Below are positions 17,460 to 25,800 of a stretch of 64,000 bases of DNA, piece by piece. The position numbers were made by a program, and so were the translations under genes. The DNA comes from Flavisphingomonas formosensis (lineage in GTDB: Bacteria > Pseudomonadota > Alphaproteobacteria > Sphingomonadales > Sphingomonadaceae): positions 868,001 through 932,000 of the forward strand of contig NZ_WRPK01000001.1 of the NCBI RefSeq assembly GCF_009755815.1. The letters are read 5' to 3'. Under the pieces are notes generated by a model, which ran no database searches, was not told the origin of the DNA, and worked only from the letters and a program-made list of their open reading frames with translations. The stretch's first letter is position 1. Each line of letters starts with the position of its first letter.

Positions 17460-18638
17460 CTACGCGCCCCGGCCGGCGGCCAGCCCCGCCAGATGTTCGT
17501 ACAGGGCCGCGCTGTTGGCCGCCCAGGTGAAGCGCTCGGCCGAGGCGCGCACGACATCCTGGAGGGGCGGGGCGGCGAGCAGCTCGCGGATGCCGCGGGC
17601 GATGGCCGCCGGTTCACGCGCCACCAGCCGGCCGATCTCCGGCCGGTCGACCACCTCGCGCGCGCCGCCGACGTCCGGGATCACGATCGGCGTGCCGCTG
17701 GCGAGCGATTCCACCCAGGCATTGGCGAGCCCCTCGGCGGCGGAGGCGAGCACCATCATGTCCGCGGCGGCGATCAGCGCCGGCATCGCCTCGTGCGGCT
17801 GGGCGCCGAGCAGGCGCACCCGCTCGCCCAGGCCCTCGGCCGCGATGCGCGCCTCGAGCGCCGGGCGATGAGGCCCCTCGCCGGCGATCATCAGCGTCGC
17901 CTCGGGCAATTCCCGGATCGCGTCGAGCACGAGATCATGGCCCTTGAGCGCGATCAGCGCGCCGACGCTCAGCAGCAACGGCCCCTGCACGCCGAGCGCT
18001 GCCTTGGCTGCCGCGCGGTCCGTCGCAGGGCGGAAGCGATCCATGTCGACGCCGGTATAGTGGACGCGGATCTTCTCCGCCGGCATGCCGATCGCCACCA
18101 TGTCCGCCTTCAGCGCGCCGCTGACCGCCAGCAGCCCGTCGGCAGCGCGGGCGGCCGCGACGATCGCGCTGCGCATCGCGGGCTGGTGCATGCGTTGATG
18201 GATGTCGCTGCCGCGCGCCTTGATCGACACGGGCACGCCCAGCGCCCGGCCGAGCCGCACCGCAGCCGGCCCGTCGGGCCAGAAGAATTCCGCGTCGATC
18301 ACGTCGAACGGAAATTCCTTCCGGATGGTCTGCAGCACCGGCAGCAGCGCACGCGCCATCAGCCGTGCCGCGAAGCGCTCGCCCATGCGCGGGATCACCG
18401 GGAAGGCGGGGCGGTGCACCTCCAGCCCCTTCCACGTCTCGCGCGCCGGCAGCGCGGCCTGCGCCCGGTAATGGACATGGCGTTTCAGCGGGCCGGGCGG
18501 CAGGCCGATCGGATTGACGACACGCAGCGCCACGTCGCGATGTGCGGCGAGGCCGAGCGTCTGCCGCTCGACGAAGACGCCGAACACCGGCCGGACGGCG
18601 CTGGGAAACAGCGAGGCGAGAGTGAGCACGCGCAGCAT
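17460..18638 (-). CDS. Family-4-type glycosyltransferase, 392 aa
   Basis: It has a GT-B fold. The N-terminal acceptor domain includes VFGVFVERQTLGLA, the KARGSDIHQR loop and AVSGALKADMV. The C-terminal nucleotide-sugar domain shows LLSVGALIALKGHDLVLDAI, AGEGPHRPALE and the EX7E motif (EGLANAWVE). The ATG at 18638 is chosen because the upstream extension is Pro/Ser-rich and non-coding in character. It probably adds a sugar to an envelope glycan, but donor and acceptor are unknown. It lies upstream of mntH in the same unit and is divergent from bamD. Confidence 0.92.
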   Translation of the reverse strand: MLRVLTLASLFPSAVRPVFGVFVERQTLGLAAHRDVALRVVNPIGLPPGPLKRHVHYRAQAALPARETWKGLEVHRPAFPVIPRMGERFAARLMARALLPVLQTIRKEFPFDVIDAEFFWPDGPAAVRLGRALGVPVSIKARGSDIHQRMHQPAMRSAIVAAARAADGLLAVSGALKADMVAIGMPAEKIRVHYTGVDMDRFRPATDRAAAKAALGVQGPLLLSVGALIALKGHDLVLDAIRELPEATLMIAGEGPHRPALEARIAAEGLGERVRLLGAQPHEAMPALIAAADMMVLASAAEGLANAWVESLASGTPIVIPDVGGAREVVDRPEIGRLVAREPAAIARGIRELLAAPPLQDVVRASAERFTWAANSAALYEHLAGLAAGRGA

Positions 18639-18787
18639 ACGGCTTTCTTCCCACGCCTGGCTGCGCTTTTCCACCGCGAGCTGCGGCGTGACATCGTGCA
18701 CAGGGCTGCAAGGTGGGTTCGATGCGTCCGGCCGGCCGCGCATCTCCGGCTTGGCGAGGCCCGAAGCCTCGGTTAAGAGCTAAAGTC

Positions 18788-19579
18788 ATGACGCGTCTCT
18801 CACCCCGCCCGTTCGCGCTTGCGATCGCCGCCGCCCTGGTCCTGCCGTTGGTGGGATGCGCCAAGGACAAGAACAAGTCCGACACCTCCTATGTCGCGCA
18901 TGACGTGGACACGCTGTACAATGCGGCGCGCGAGCGGCTGAACCGCGGCCAGTATAAGGTGGCTGCGGCGCTGTTCGACGAGGTCGAGCGGCAGCATCCC
19001 TATTCGGTGTGGGCGCGCCGTGCGCAGCTGATGAGCGCCTTCTGCTATTATCTCGGCCGCGATTATCAGAAGTCGATCGACAGCGCGCAGCGCTTCCTCT
19101 CGATCCATCCGGGCAACAAGGACGCGCCCTACGCCCTCTATCTGATCGCCGTGGATTATTACGAGCAGATCCAGGACGTGAATCGCGACCAGAAGATCAC
19201 CCAGCAGGCGCTCGATGCCATGGGCGAGCTGATCCGCCGCTATCCGGACACCAACTATGCCGCCGACGCGCGTGTGAAGGTGGACCTGATCCAGGACCAT
19301 CTCGCCGGCAAGGAGATGGAGGTCGGCCGCTTCTACCAGCGCCGTGCCGACTGGCTCGCGGCCGTGCTGCGTTTCCGTGTCGTGGTCGACAAATATCAGA
19401 CCACCAGCCATGTGCCCGAGGCGCTGGAGCGCCTGACCGAATCCTATCTTGCGCTCGGCGTGCCCGAGGAGGCGAAGAAGTCGGCGGCGGTGCTCGGTGC
19501 CAACTATCCCGGCTCCAAATGGTATGAGCGGGCCTATACGCTCATCCGCAAGAAGATGCCCGAAGCCAAGGCGAGCTGA
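18788..19579 (+). CDS. bamD: Outer-membrane assembly lipoprotein BamD
   Basis: BamD is the essential TPR lipoprotein of the BAM complex that inserts beta-barrel proteins. The 263-residue product has a lipoprotein signal with lipobox LVGC. TPR-like repeats follow, including DTLYNAARERLNRGQYKVAA, FDEVERQHPYSVWARRAQLM and GRFYQRRADWLAAVLRFR. Length and layout are typical. It is monocistronic here, flanked by a divergent glycosyltransferase and a long intergenic region. The start of bamB, which encodes a BAM partner, lies at the right end of the window. Confidence 0.95.
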   Translation: MTRLSPRPFALAIAAALVLPLVGCAKDKNKSDTSYVAHDVDTLYNAARERLNRGQYKVAAALFDEVERQHPYSVWARRAQLMSAFCYYLGRDYQKSIDSAQRFLSIHPGNKDAPYALYLIAVDYYEQIQDVNRDQKITQQALDAMGELIRRYPDTNYAADARVKVDLIQDHLAGKEMEVGRFYQRRADWLAAVLRFRVVVDKYQTTSHVPEALERLTESYLALGVPEEAKKSAAVLGANYPGSKWYERAYTLIRKKMPEAKAS

Positions 19580-19611
19580 GCCAGGGAGCGTAGGCTCTGG
19601 ATCGACGCGTC

Positions 19612-19631
19612 ATCCCGGCGAGAGCTGGGAT
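19612..19631. repeat. REP-like palindrome
   Basis: ATCCCGGC and GCTGGGAT arms pair (one G-T) around a GAGA tetraloop. It is the same class as the elements at 19844 and 62051. Confidence 0.5.
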
Positions 19632-19843
19632 CGCTATCGGCAGGCAAACCGCTCGAAGTCGATAGAGATTCTGGCTTTCGCTGGGACGACGACTGTCGTG
19701 CGAACTTACGCCATCATGCTCCGGCATGGGCTCCGCCTTACCCGTTCGGGGTAGGGTGAGGTTGCAAGCAGTTGGCTGAAGCCGGGGGCCGTTCCATCGG
19801 ATCTGGTTCCAACCCCCTCCGGTCGTCCTGAGTCGTGATCGTC

Positions 19844-19863
19844 AGCCCAGCGAAAGCTGGGCT
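19844..19863. repeat. REP-like palindrome
   Basis: It is a perfect 8-bp stem, AGCCCAGC/GCTGGGCT, with a GAAA tetraloop. Confidence 0.55.
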
Positions 19864-19899
19864 CGCCCTCCATAGTCAACCGGATGCCTCTTGAGAGCG

Positions 19900-19919
19900 A
19901 TGCCAGCTTCCGCCGGCAT
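19900..19919. repeat. REP-like palindrome (variant)
   Basis: ATGCCAGC and GCCGGCAT arms (one mismatch) flank TTCC, followed by GACGCGGG. The variant CCAGC-TCCC-GCTGG-CATGACGCG occurs at 56195. Confidence 0.45.
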
Positions 19920-19978
19920 GACGCGGGAAACGCATTCACGGATATTGCCGGCGCCGCGGACGCAGCCGGCGCCAGCCC

Positions 19979-20012
19979 AAAAAAGAGGGCCGGTGGATTG
20001 CTCCACCGGCCC
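19979..20012 (-). terminator. Rho-independent terminator of amtB
   Basis: On the minus strand an 11-bp perfect stem (GGGCCGGTGGA/TCCACCGGCCC) with a 4-base loop is followed by TC and six Ts. It lies about 60 bases after the amtB stop codon. It is the clearest intrinsic terminator in the window. Confidence 0.9.
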
Positions 20013-20071
20013 AGTCGTTCGCAGGAGGAACCCCTGGAGGGGGCGGCCTGTCGGGCCGCTCCCCAAACTTG

Positions 20072-21517
20072 TCAGTAGTGGTAGGCGCGCTCGCCATGCT
20101 CGGAGATGTCGAGGCCCTCGGTCTCGGTCTCGACCGAAGCGCGCAGACCCCAGGTCTTGTCGATGACGAAGTAGAGGATCGCCGAGATGCCGCCGGACCA
20201 CACGAGGGTCAGGGCCACCGCCTTGATCTGCGTGATCACCTGGCTGACCATGTCGTAGCTGCCGACCTGCAGCGTGCCGGGCTTCGAGACATAGTCCGCG
20301 ATGCCCTGACCGCCGAGCGCCGGATCCACCAGGATGCCGGTCATGATCGCGCCGAAGATGCCGCCGATGCAGTGCACGCCGAACACGTCGAGCGAGTCGT
20401 CGTAGCCGAACTTGTTCTTCACCGTGGTGCAGAAGAAGAAGCAGATCGGCGACACCAGGAAGCCGAGGACGACCGAGCCCATCGGGCCGGCGAAGCCCGA
20501 GGCCGGGGTGACGGCGACGAGACCGGCAACCGCGCCGGTGACGACGCCGAGCAGCGAGGGCTTGCCCTTCACGACCTGCTCCAGGAGCAGCCAGGAGAGG
20601 CCCGCGGCCGCGGTGGCGACGAAGGTGTTGATGAAGGCGACGCCGGTGACGCCGTTCGATTCGAGGTTGGAGCCCGCGTTGAAGCCGAACCAGCCCACCC
20701 ACAGCAGGGAGGCGCCGATCATGGTCATGGTCAGCGAGTGCGGCGCCATCACGTCCTTGCCGTAGCCGGTGCGCTTGCCGAGGATCAGGCAGCCCACGAA
20801 GCCGGCGATGCCCGCGTTGATGTGAACGACGGTGCCGCCCGCGAAGTCGAGCGCGCCCATCTGGAAGATGTACCCGGCGTGGCTGTTGACTTCGTCGATG
20901 GCGGCCGGGCCCTTGAGGGCGGCGGCGGCCATGGCGTCAGGGCCATCCCAGCACCACACCATGTGCGCGATCGGGAAATAGACCAGCGTCACCCACAGCG
21001 CCATGAACAGCATCAGCGGGGAGAAACGCACGCGCTCGGCGAAGCTGCCGATGATCAGCGCCGGCGTGATGCAGGCGAAGGTCATCTGGAAGCAGACGTA
21101 CACATATTCCGGAATGTAGACGCCGTTGGAGAAGGTCGCCGCCTGGGTGGTCCCGTCGACGCCCTTCAGGAAGAGCTTGGAGAAACCGCCGAAGAAAGGG
21201 TTGTTCGCGGTGAAGGCTTCGGAATAGCCCCATGACACCCAGATCACCGCGACCATGCAGGTGATCGCGAAGCACTGGGTGAGCACCGACGCCATGTTCT
21301 TGGTGCGGACGAGGCCGCCGTAGAACAGCGCCAGGCCCGGCACCGACATCATCAGCACCAGCGCCGAGGAGACGAGCATCCAGGCGGTGTCGCCCTTGTC
21401 GACGGTGGCCGGCGGGATCGGTGAGGCCGCGGCGGCTTGCGCGAAGGCGGGCATGGAGGCGAGGGCGGCGATGCCCAGGGCCCCTATGCCAGCCGCTATC
21501 TTGCTAGAAAGCTTCAT
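20072..21517 (-). CDS. amtB: Ammonium transporter AmtB
   Basis: AmtB is a trimeric inner-membrane channel for NH4+/NH3. The 481-residue protein has a cleavable signal-like N-terminus (ALASMPAFAQA) and eleven membrane helices. It contains the family signature around HINAGIAGFVGCL, including the first pore histidine (TVVHINAG) and the second in VHCIGGIFGA. The short cytosolic tail ends YHY. It lies 14 bases downstream of glnK, the standard arrangement in which GlnK plugs AmtB when nitrogen is plentiful. A strong terminator follows. Confidence 0.96.
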   Translation of the reverse strand: MKLSSKIAAGIGALGIAALASMPAFAQAAAASPIPPATVDKGDTAWMLVSSALVLMMSVPGLALFYGGLVRTKNMASVLTQCFAITCMVAVIWVSWGYSEAFTANNPFFGGFSKLFLKGVDGTTQAATFSNGVYIPEYVYVCFQMTFACITPALIIGSFAERVRFSPLMLFMALWVTLVYFPIAHMVWCWDGPDAMAAAALKGPAAIDEVNSHAGYIFQMGALDFAGGTVVHINAGIAGFVGCLILGKRTGYGKDVMAPHSLTMTMIGASLLWVGWFGFNAGSNLESNGVTGVAFINTFVATAAAGLSWLLLEQVVKGKPSLLGVVTGAVAGLVAVTPASGFAGPMGSVVLGFLVSPICFFFCTTVKNKFGYDDSLDVFGVHCIGGIFGAIMTGILVDPALGGQGIADYVSKPGTLQVGSYDMVSQVITQIKAVALTLVWSGGISAILYFVIDKTWGLRASVETETEGLDISEHGERAYHY

Positions 21518-21531
21518 GTTTCCCCCTTTCC

Positions 21532-21870
21532 TTAGAGCGCCGTCTCATCGGTCTCGCCGGTACGGATCCGCACCGCCTGACCAATGTCGAGCACGAAGAT
21601 CTTGCCGTCGCCGATCGCGCCGGTGTTCGCAGACTGCTGGATCGCTTCCACGACACGTCCCGCCAGATCAGACGTCGTCGCTACCTCGATCTTGATCTTC
21701 GGCACCATGTTCGTGCTGTACTCGGCCCCCCGGTATATCTCCGTCTGGCCCTTCTGCCGCCCAAAGCCCTTCACTTCGGTCACGGTCATGCCCTGCACGC
21801 CAAGGCTGGACAGTGCTTCGCGCACCTCATCCAGCTTGAACGGCTTGATTATGGCTATGACGAGTTTCAT
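21532..21870 (-). CDS. glnK: Nitrogen regulatory protein PII (GlnK)
   Basis: It is a trimeric signal protein of nitrogen control that binds ATP/ADP and 2-oxoglutarate and blocks AmtB. At 112 residues it has the exact family length. The T-loop contains GQTEIYRGAEY with the uridylylation site Tyr51. The ATP-binding regions (KPFKLDEVREAL, GDGKIFVLDI) are intact. The ATG at 21870 has GGGAGG upstream. Linkage to amtB and a sigma-54 promoter support the name glnK over glnB. Confidence 0.95.
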   Translation of the reverse strand: MKLVIAIIKPFKLDEVREALSSLGVQGMTVTEVKGFGRQKGQTEIYRGAEYSTNMVPKIKIEVATTSDLAGRVVEAIQQSANTGAIGDGKIFVLDIGQAVRIRTGETDETAL

Positions 21871-21904
21871 TTCGCCTCCCTCGCATTTGGCGATGCCTCG
21901 TCTC

Positions 21905-21920
21905 GCAAGGGGCGTGCCAA
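21905..21920 (-). promoter_or_regulatory. Sigma-54 promoter of glnK-amtB
   Basis: On the minus strand the sequence TTGGCACGCCCCTTGC matches the -24/-12 consensus TGGCAC-N5-TTGC exactly. It lies 35 bases before the glnK start codon, giving a leader of about 20-25 bases. Sigma-54 control with NtrC is the usual regulation of glnK-amtB. I could not assign NtrC sites with confidence. Confidence 0.85.
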
Positions 21921-22104
21921 ATCGGGCAGCTGCCGGATTCCGTTGCGTTGCAACAGCGTGTCGCACCGCACCGCGGCGAAAATCGCTTATCGATTAAGCA
22001 ACGAAACGTATCTGCCTAGAAACTAAGCAGCAACAATTGCCTAAATTCAGGGCGCGCATCTCGATGCGAAGCAGATGTCATGGCGAAGGGCGGGCAGGTG
22101 CCGC

Positions 22105-22995
22105 TCAGGCCGCCAATTCCTCCGCGCCGCGGCTTTCGCGCAGGCGCGCCGCGTCGCGGGCCGGAGGGTGGCCGAACATGCGCGCATATTCCCGGCTGAA
22201 CTGCGACGCGCTCTCATAGCCGACGCGATAGGCCGCCCGCGAAGCCTCGCCGTTGCTCACCAGCAGGCGCCGGGCCTCCTGCAGCCGGAGTGCCTTCTGA
22301 TATTGCAGCGGGCTCATCGCCGTCGCCGCCTTGAAATGGCGATGGAAGGAGGCGGCGCTCATGCCGGCGCGCGCGGCGAGTTCCTCGATGCGCAAGGGCC
22401 TGTCGAAATTCTCGCGGATCCAGCCGATTGCGCTGCGGATCTGGGCCAGGCGGCCGTCGCCGCGTGCTGCCTGGCGGGCGATGTCGCCTTGCGGGCCTTG
22501 CAGCAGCCGATAGAGAATCTCGCGCTCCAGCATCGGAGCGAGCACCGGCGCATCCTGCGGCGCCTCGAACAGGCCAAGCATGCGGAGCCAGGGATCGAGC
22601 AGCTCCGGCGTCATCGCGCTGACGCCGAAGCCGGCGAGACCGGCGGACGGGGTTTCCGGCACCGCGCAGAGCAGGTCGGCCAGCGTGGCGCGATTCAACG
22701 CCATGCTGACCGCGATATAGGGGCGCGCGGCGCTGGCCTCGACGATGCATCCCGTCGCCGGCAGCTCGAGCGTTGCGACGAAATAGCTGGCCGGATCGTA
22801 GCGCAGCACGCGATCCCCGATCATCACCTGCTTGGCGCCTTGCAGGACGACGCAGAGCATCGGCTCGTAGAGGGTCGGGACCGGCGTGGTGGGCTTGCAT
22901 CCGGAGTGAATGGCGACTCGTGGCCCGGCGAGGGGGAGGGTGCGTCCGGCATGGCGGGCGGCCAATGCGAGAAGGCGGGAGAAGCTGTCCGGCAT
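22105..22995 (-). CDS. AraC-family transcriptional regulator (AraC_N type), 296 aa
   Basis: The N-terminal sensor domain is of the AraC_N type (HSGCKPTTPVPTLYEPMLCV, VLQGAKQVMIGDRVLRYDP). The C-terminal domain has two HTH motifs (RIEELAARAGMSAASFHRHF and AAYRVGYESASQFSREYARM). It is divergent from the short-chain dehydrogenase gene with a 174-base gap. Such pairs are common in proteobacteria, so it likely controls that gene in response to a small ligand. The start at 22995 has only a weak ribosome site and could be a few codons upstream. Confidence 0.9.
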   Translation of the reverse strand: MPDSFSRLLALAARHAGRTLPLAGPRVAIHSGCKPTTPVPTLYEPMLCVVLQGAKQVMIGDRVLRYDPASYFVATLELPATGCIVEASAARPYIAVSMALNRATLADLLCAVPETPSAGLAGFGVSAMTPELLDPWLRMLGLFEAPQDAPVLAPMLEREILYRLLQGPQGDIARQAARGDGRLAQIRSAIGWIRENFDRPLRIEELAARAGMSAASFHRHFKAATAMSPLQYQKALRLQEARRLLVSNGEASRAAYRVGYESASQFSREYARMFGHPPARDAARLRESRGAEELAA

Positions 22996-23169
22996 GGCCT
23001 GAAGATTGGCGGCCTGGACCTGCAATGCAAGGCGGGCAAGCCGCGCTTTGCGAGGATCGGGCAAGAGAAAGAGGCGATCGGGCGTACGGCACAACCCATT
23101 GCGCGCCAGATAGGCAGCGCAGCCAGGGCCACTTCCGTGCCCGGCTTCCCCATCATTCAGGAGACTCCC

Positions 23170-24129
23170 ATGGCCAGGACGTTCGGCGAGGAAAGCACCA
23201 CAGACGAAGTATTGGACGGCATGGATCTGACCGGCAAGCGGGTGCTGGTAACAGGCGTGTCGGCCGGGCTCGGCGTCGAGACGGCACGCGCGCTGGTGGC
23301 GCATGGCGCCGACGTCGTCGGTACCGCGCGTGACGTGGAGAAGGCGCGTCGCGCGACCTCCGGGATCGAGCCCGGGTCGGCCGGCGGTTCGCTGGCGCTG
23401 CTGGCGCTCGATCTTGCTTCGCTCGCCAGCGTGCGCACCGCGGCGGAAGCTCTGGTTGCCGACGGCCGGTCGTTCGATCTCGTCATCGCCAATGCGGGCG
23501 TGATGGCCTGTCCCCAGGGTACCACCGCGGACGGCTTCGAGACCCAGTTCGGCACCAACCATCTCGGCCATTTCCTGCTGGTCAATCGTATTGCCGGGCT
23601 GATCGCGGCGAGCGGCCGGCTGGTGAACCTCTCGTCCGCCGGGCATCGTTTCTCGGACGTCGATCTGGAGGATCCGGGTTTCGCGCGTGGCGGCTATGAG
23701 CCCTTTATCGCTTATGGCCGCTCCAAGACCGCCAATATCCTTTTCGCGGTGGAGTTCGATCGGCGTCATCGTGCGCGGGGCGTCCGCGCGACAGCGGTGC
23801 ATCCGGGCGGCATCCGGACCGAGCTCAGCCGTCATCTCGACGAGCAGGCGGTGCAGGCGCTGATCGAATCGATCGACGAGGCGCAAGTTGCCGCCGGACG
23901 GCCTGCCTTCCGCTACAAGAGCGTCCCGCAGGGCGCTGCGACCTCGGTCTGGGCCGGTATCGTCGCCGATGCGGACGCGGTCGGCGGGCAATATTGCGAG
24001 GATTGCCATGTCGCCGAGATCGAGGAGGGTGAAGGCATTCGCGGCGGCGTGCGCTCCTATGCGCTGGATCCGGAACGCGCCAAGGCGCTCTGGGCGCTGA
24101 GCGAGGAGATGGTGGGCGAGCGTTTCTGA
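23170..24129 (+). CDS. Short-chain dehydrogenase/reductase (retinol dehydrogenase-like), 319 aa
   Basis: It has a Rossmann fold with the NAD(P) motif TGVSAGLG, then NAG (IANAGVM), the catalytic Ser (NLSSAGH) and YxxxK (YGRSK). At 319 residues it is in the extended oxidoreductase group that includes WW-domain and retinol dehydrogenase-like proteins. The substrate is unknown. The ATG at 23170 has AGGAG upstream. A divergent AraC regulator suggests inducible expression. Confidence 0.92.
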   Translation: MARTFGEESTTDEVLDGMDLTGKRVLVTGVSAGLGVETARALVAHGADVVGTARDVEKARRATSGIEPGSAGGSLALLALDLASLASVRTAAEALVADGRSFDLVIANAGVMACPQGTTADGFETQFGTNHLGHFLLVNRIAGLIAASGRLVNLSSAGHRFSDVDLEDPGFARGGYEPFIAYGRSKTANILFAVEFDRRHRARGVRATAVHPGGIRTELSRHLDEQAVQALIESIDEAQVAAGRPAFRYKSVPQGAATSVWAGIVADADAVGGQYCEDCHVAEIEEGEGIRGGVRSYALDPERAKALWALSEEMVGERF

Positions 24130-24244
24130 CGCCGCCCGGCGGCGCTTGAATTCAGGCGGGCGATTTGGCTCCGCTCTTGATTTCCGGCCGAAAGCAATGC
24201 CACCACCCCATTATCGTGCTGCGCTTTCCGCGGCACGGATTGGG

Positions 24245-25735
24245 ATGGCGGGCATGGCTGCTGTCGGTCGATTTCAGGGCGCCTGTCTGCTCGTGCCGTT
24301 TGTCCTGCTGACCGCCTGCCACCGCGAGACCGGCAATCCCGCGCCGCCGCGCGAGGAGGGGCCGGCGGTCTTTCCCCAGCAGGTCTCGACGATCGTGATT
24401 CCGGTCTCCGCCCGGCTCGCCGATCTGGAGGCGCGGGTAAACCAGCGCGTGCCGACGGAGCTCTGGCAGATCGATCGATACGAGCAGCATTGCGTGCCGG
24501 CGCAACGGGTGAAGATCCTCGGCCGGGACGTGAAGCTCACGCCGGCGCTCGGCTGTCGCATCGTCGGGCAGGTCCGTCGCGGCACGATCCGCCTCGGCGG
24601 CAGCGGCGACAAGCTCGTCATCACCATGCCCGTCACCGCGACGATCAGCGCGCATGACGTCGGCGGCATCCTCAAGAAGGAGACGGCGACAGGTGCCGCC
24701 CAGGTGCGTGCCCAGGCGAGTTTCGGCATGCGATCGGACTGGACGCCGACCGCGACCGTCTCGATCGCTTATGACTGGACGGAGCCGCCTGGCATCGATT
24801 TCCTCGGCCATCGCATCCCTCTCATAAGCAAGGCGGACGAGCGGCTGAAGGCGGTGATCGCCCGCCTTCAGCGCGAATTGCCGGCGGCGCTGGCCGCGCT
24901 CGATTCGCGCCGGCGGCTCGATGCGCTGTGGGTGCAGGCCTTCACCTCGATCGAGCTCAACCGCGACAAGCCGCCCGCCTGGATGCGGATCACGCCGCGG
25001 CGGCTGGGCGTCGTCGGCTATCGCGTCAACAAGAACGAATTGCAGATGATGCTGTCCGCCGAGGCGCTGACCGAGACCTTCGTCGGTGATCGGCCGTCCG
25101 ATCCCGTACCGCGGCCCTTGCCGCCGCCCACGCCGACTCCGGGGGCGGAAGGCCTTCACATATCCATTCCGGTGCTGGCCGACTATCGGCAGATAGAGCC
25201 GGTCGTCGATCGGGCGCTGGCCAAGCTTGCGGCCAAGGGGATCAGCCTGCCCGGCATCGGCCCGGTCGAGGCGAGCTTCGGCAAGGTCACCCTCTACGCC
25301 ACCAAGGGCGGCCGCCTTGCCGTCGGCATTCCCACCGCGGTCCGCGCGCGCGATCATGCGCTGGTGCGGGCGCGGGGCACCGTCTGGCTTTCCGCCGCGC
25401 CTTATAATGATGCCAATTCGCAGCTGGTGCGCTTCCGCGACCTTCGCATCGCCCAGCGATCGGACAATCGCGCGGTTGGGCCGCTGTTCGCCTTCTTCGC
25501 CAATCAGCAGGTGTTGGACGAGATACAGGACGCGCTCGCTCATGATTTCGCAAAGGATTACGACAAGGTGCTCGCCGCCGCGCGCAAGGCGCTGGCCGAG
25601 CGGCACGAGGGCGATTTCGTGCTGAGCGCATCGATAACCAGTATTTCCAATGGATTGGTCGAACCCACCGGCCAGGGCCTTTTCCTGCCGATCCGCGCAG
25701 ACGGCGAGGCGCGGATCGACTATCGACCGCACTGA
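24245..25735 (+). CDS. DUF4403 family lipoprotein, 496 aa
   Basis: The N-terminus is a lipoprotein signal with lipobox LLTAC followed by a Pro-rich linker. The rest matches the DUF4403 pattern: two related beta-rich halves, the first starting near VSTIVIPVSARLADLEARVN and the second near LHISIPVLADYRQIEPVVDR. The halves are separated by a Pro/Thr linker around residues 295-310. DUF4403 proteins are envelope proteins of unknown function. The start could also be 24197 or 24254. It is monocistronic. Confidence 0.8.
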   Translation: MAGMAAVGRFQGACLLVPFVLLTACHRETGNPAPPREEGPAVFPQQVSTIVIPVSARLADLEARVNQRVPTELWQIDRYEQHCVPAQRVKILGRDVKLTPALGCRIVGQVRRGTIRLGGSGDKLVITMPVTATISAHDVGGILKKETATGAAQVRAQASFGMRSDWTPTATVSIAYDWTEPPGIDFLGHRIPLISKADERLKAVIARLQRELPAALAALDSRRRLDALWVQAFTSIELNRDKPPAWMRITPRRLGVVGYRVNKNELQMMLSAEALTETFVGDRPSDPVPRPLPPPTPTPGAEGLHISIPVLADYRQIEPVVDRALAKLAAKGISLPGIGPVEASFGKVTLYATKGGRLAVGIPTAVRARDHALVRARGTVWLSAAPYNDANSQLVRFRDLRIAQRSDNRAVGPLFAFFANQQVLDEIQDALAHDFAKDYDKVLAAARKALAERHEGDFVLSASITSISNGLVEPTGQGLFLPIRADGEARIDYRPH

Positions 25736-25800
25736 TCCGTACGGCATCGCGCCGCATCGCGGGCTTGGCCGCAAGCGCCAGCCGTGCATAGCATGGCGTG

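Larger units (their letters stand above)
19580..20071. other. Long intergenic region with REP-like palindromes, no gene seen
   Basis: No convincing reading frame is present on either strand in these ~490 bases between bamD and the end of amtB. They hold at least three short palindromes (19612-19631, 19844-19863, 19900-19919) and the amtB terminator (19979-20012). Base composition is lower in GC than in the genes, as expected of non-coding sequence. Confidence 0.6.

Noticed and set aside
19842-20702. Long alternative frames through amtB and the adjacent intergenic region
   Set aside because: They are shadows of amtB in another frame. AmtB itself is unmistakable and its terminator lies inside the supposed extension.
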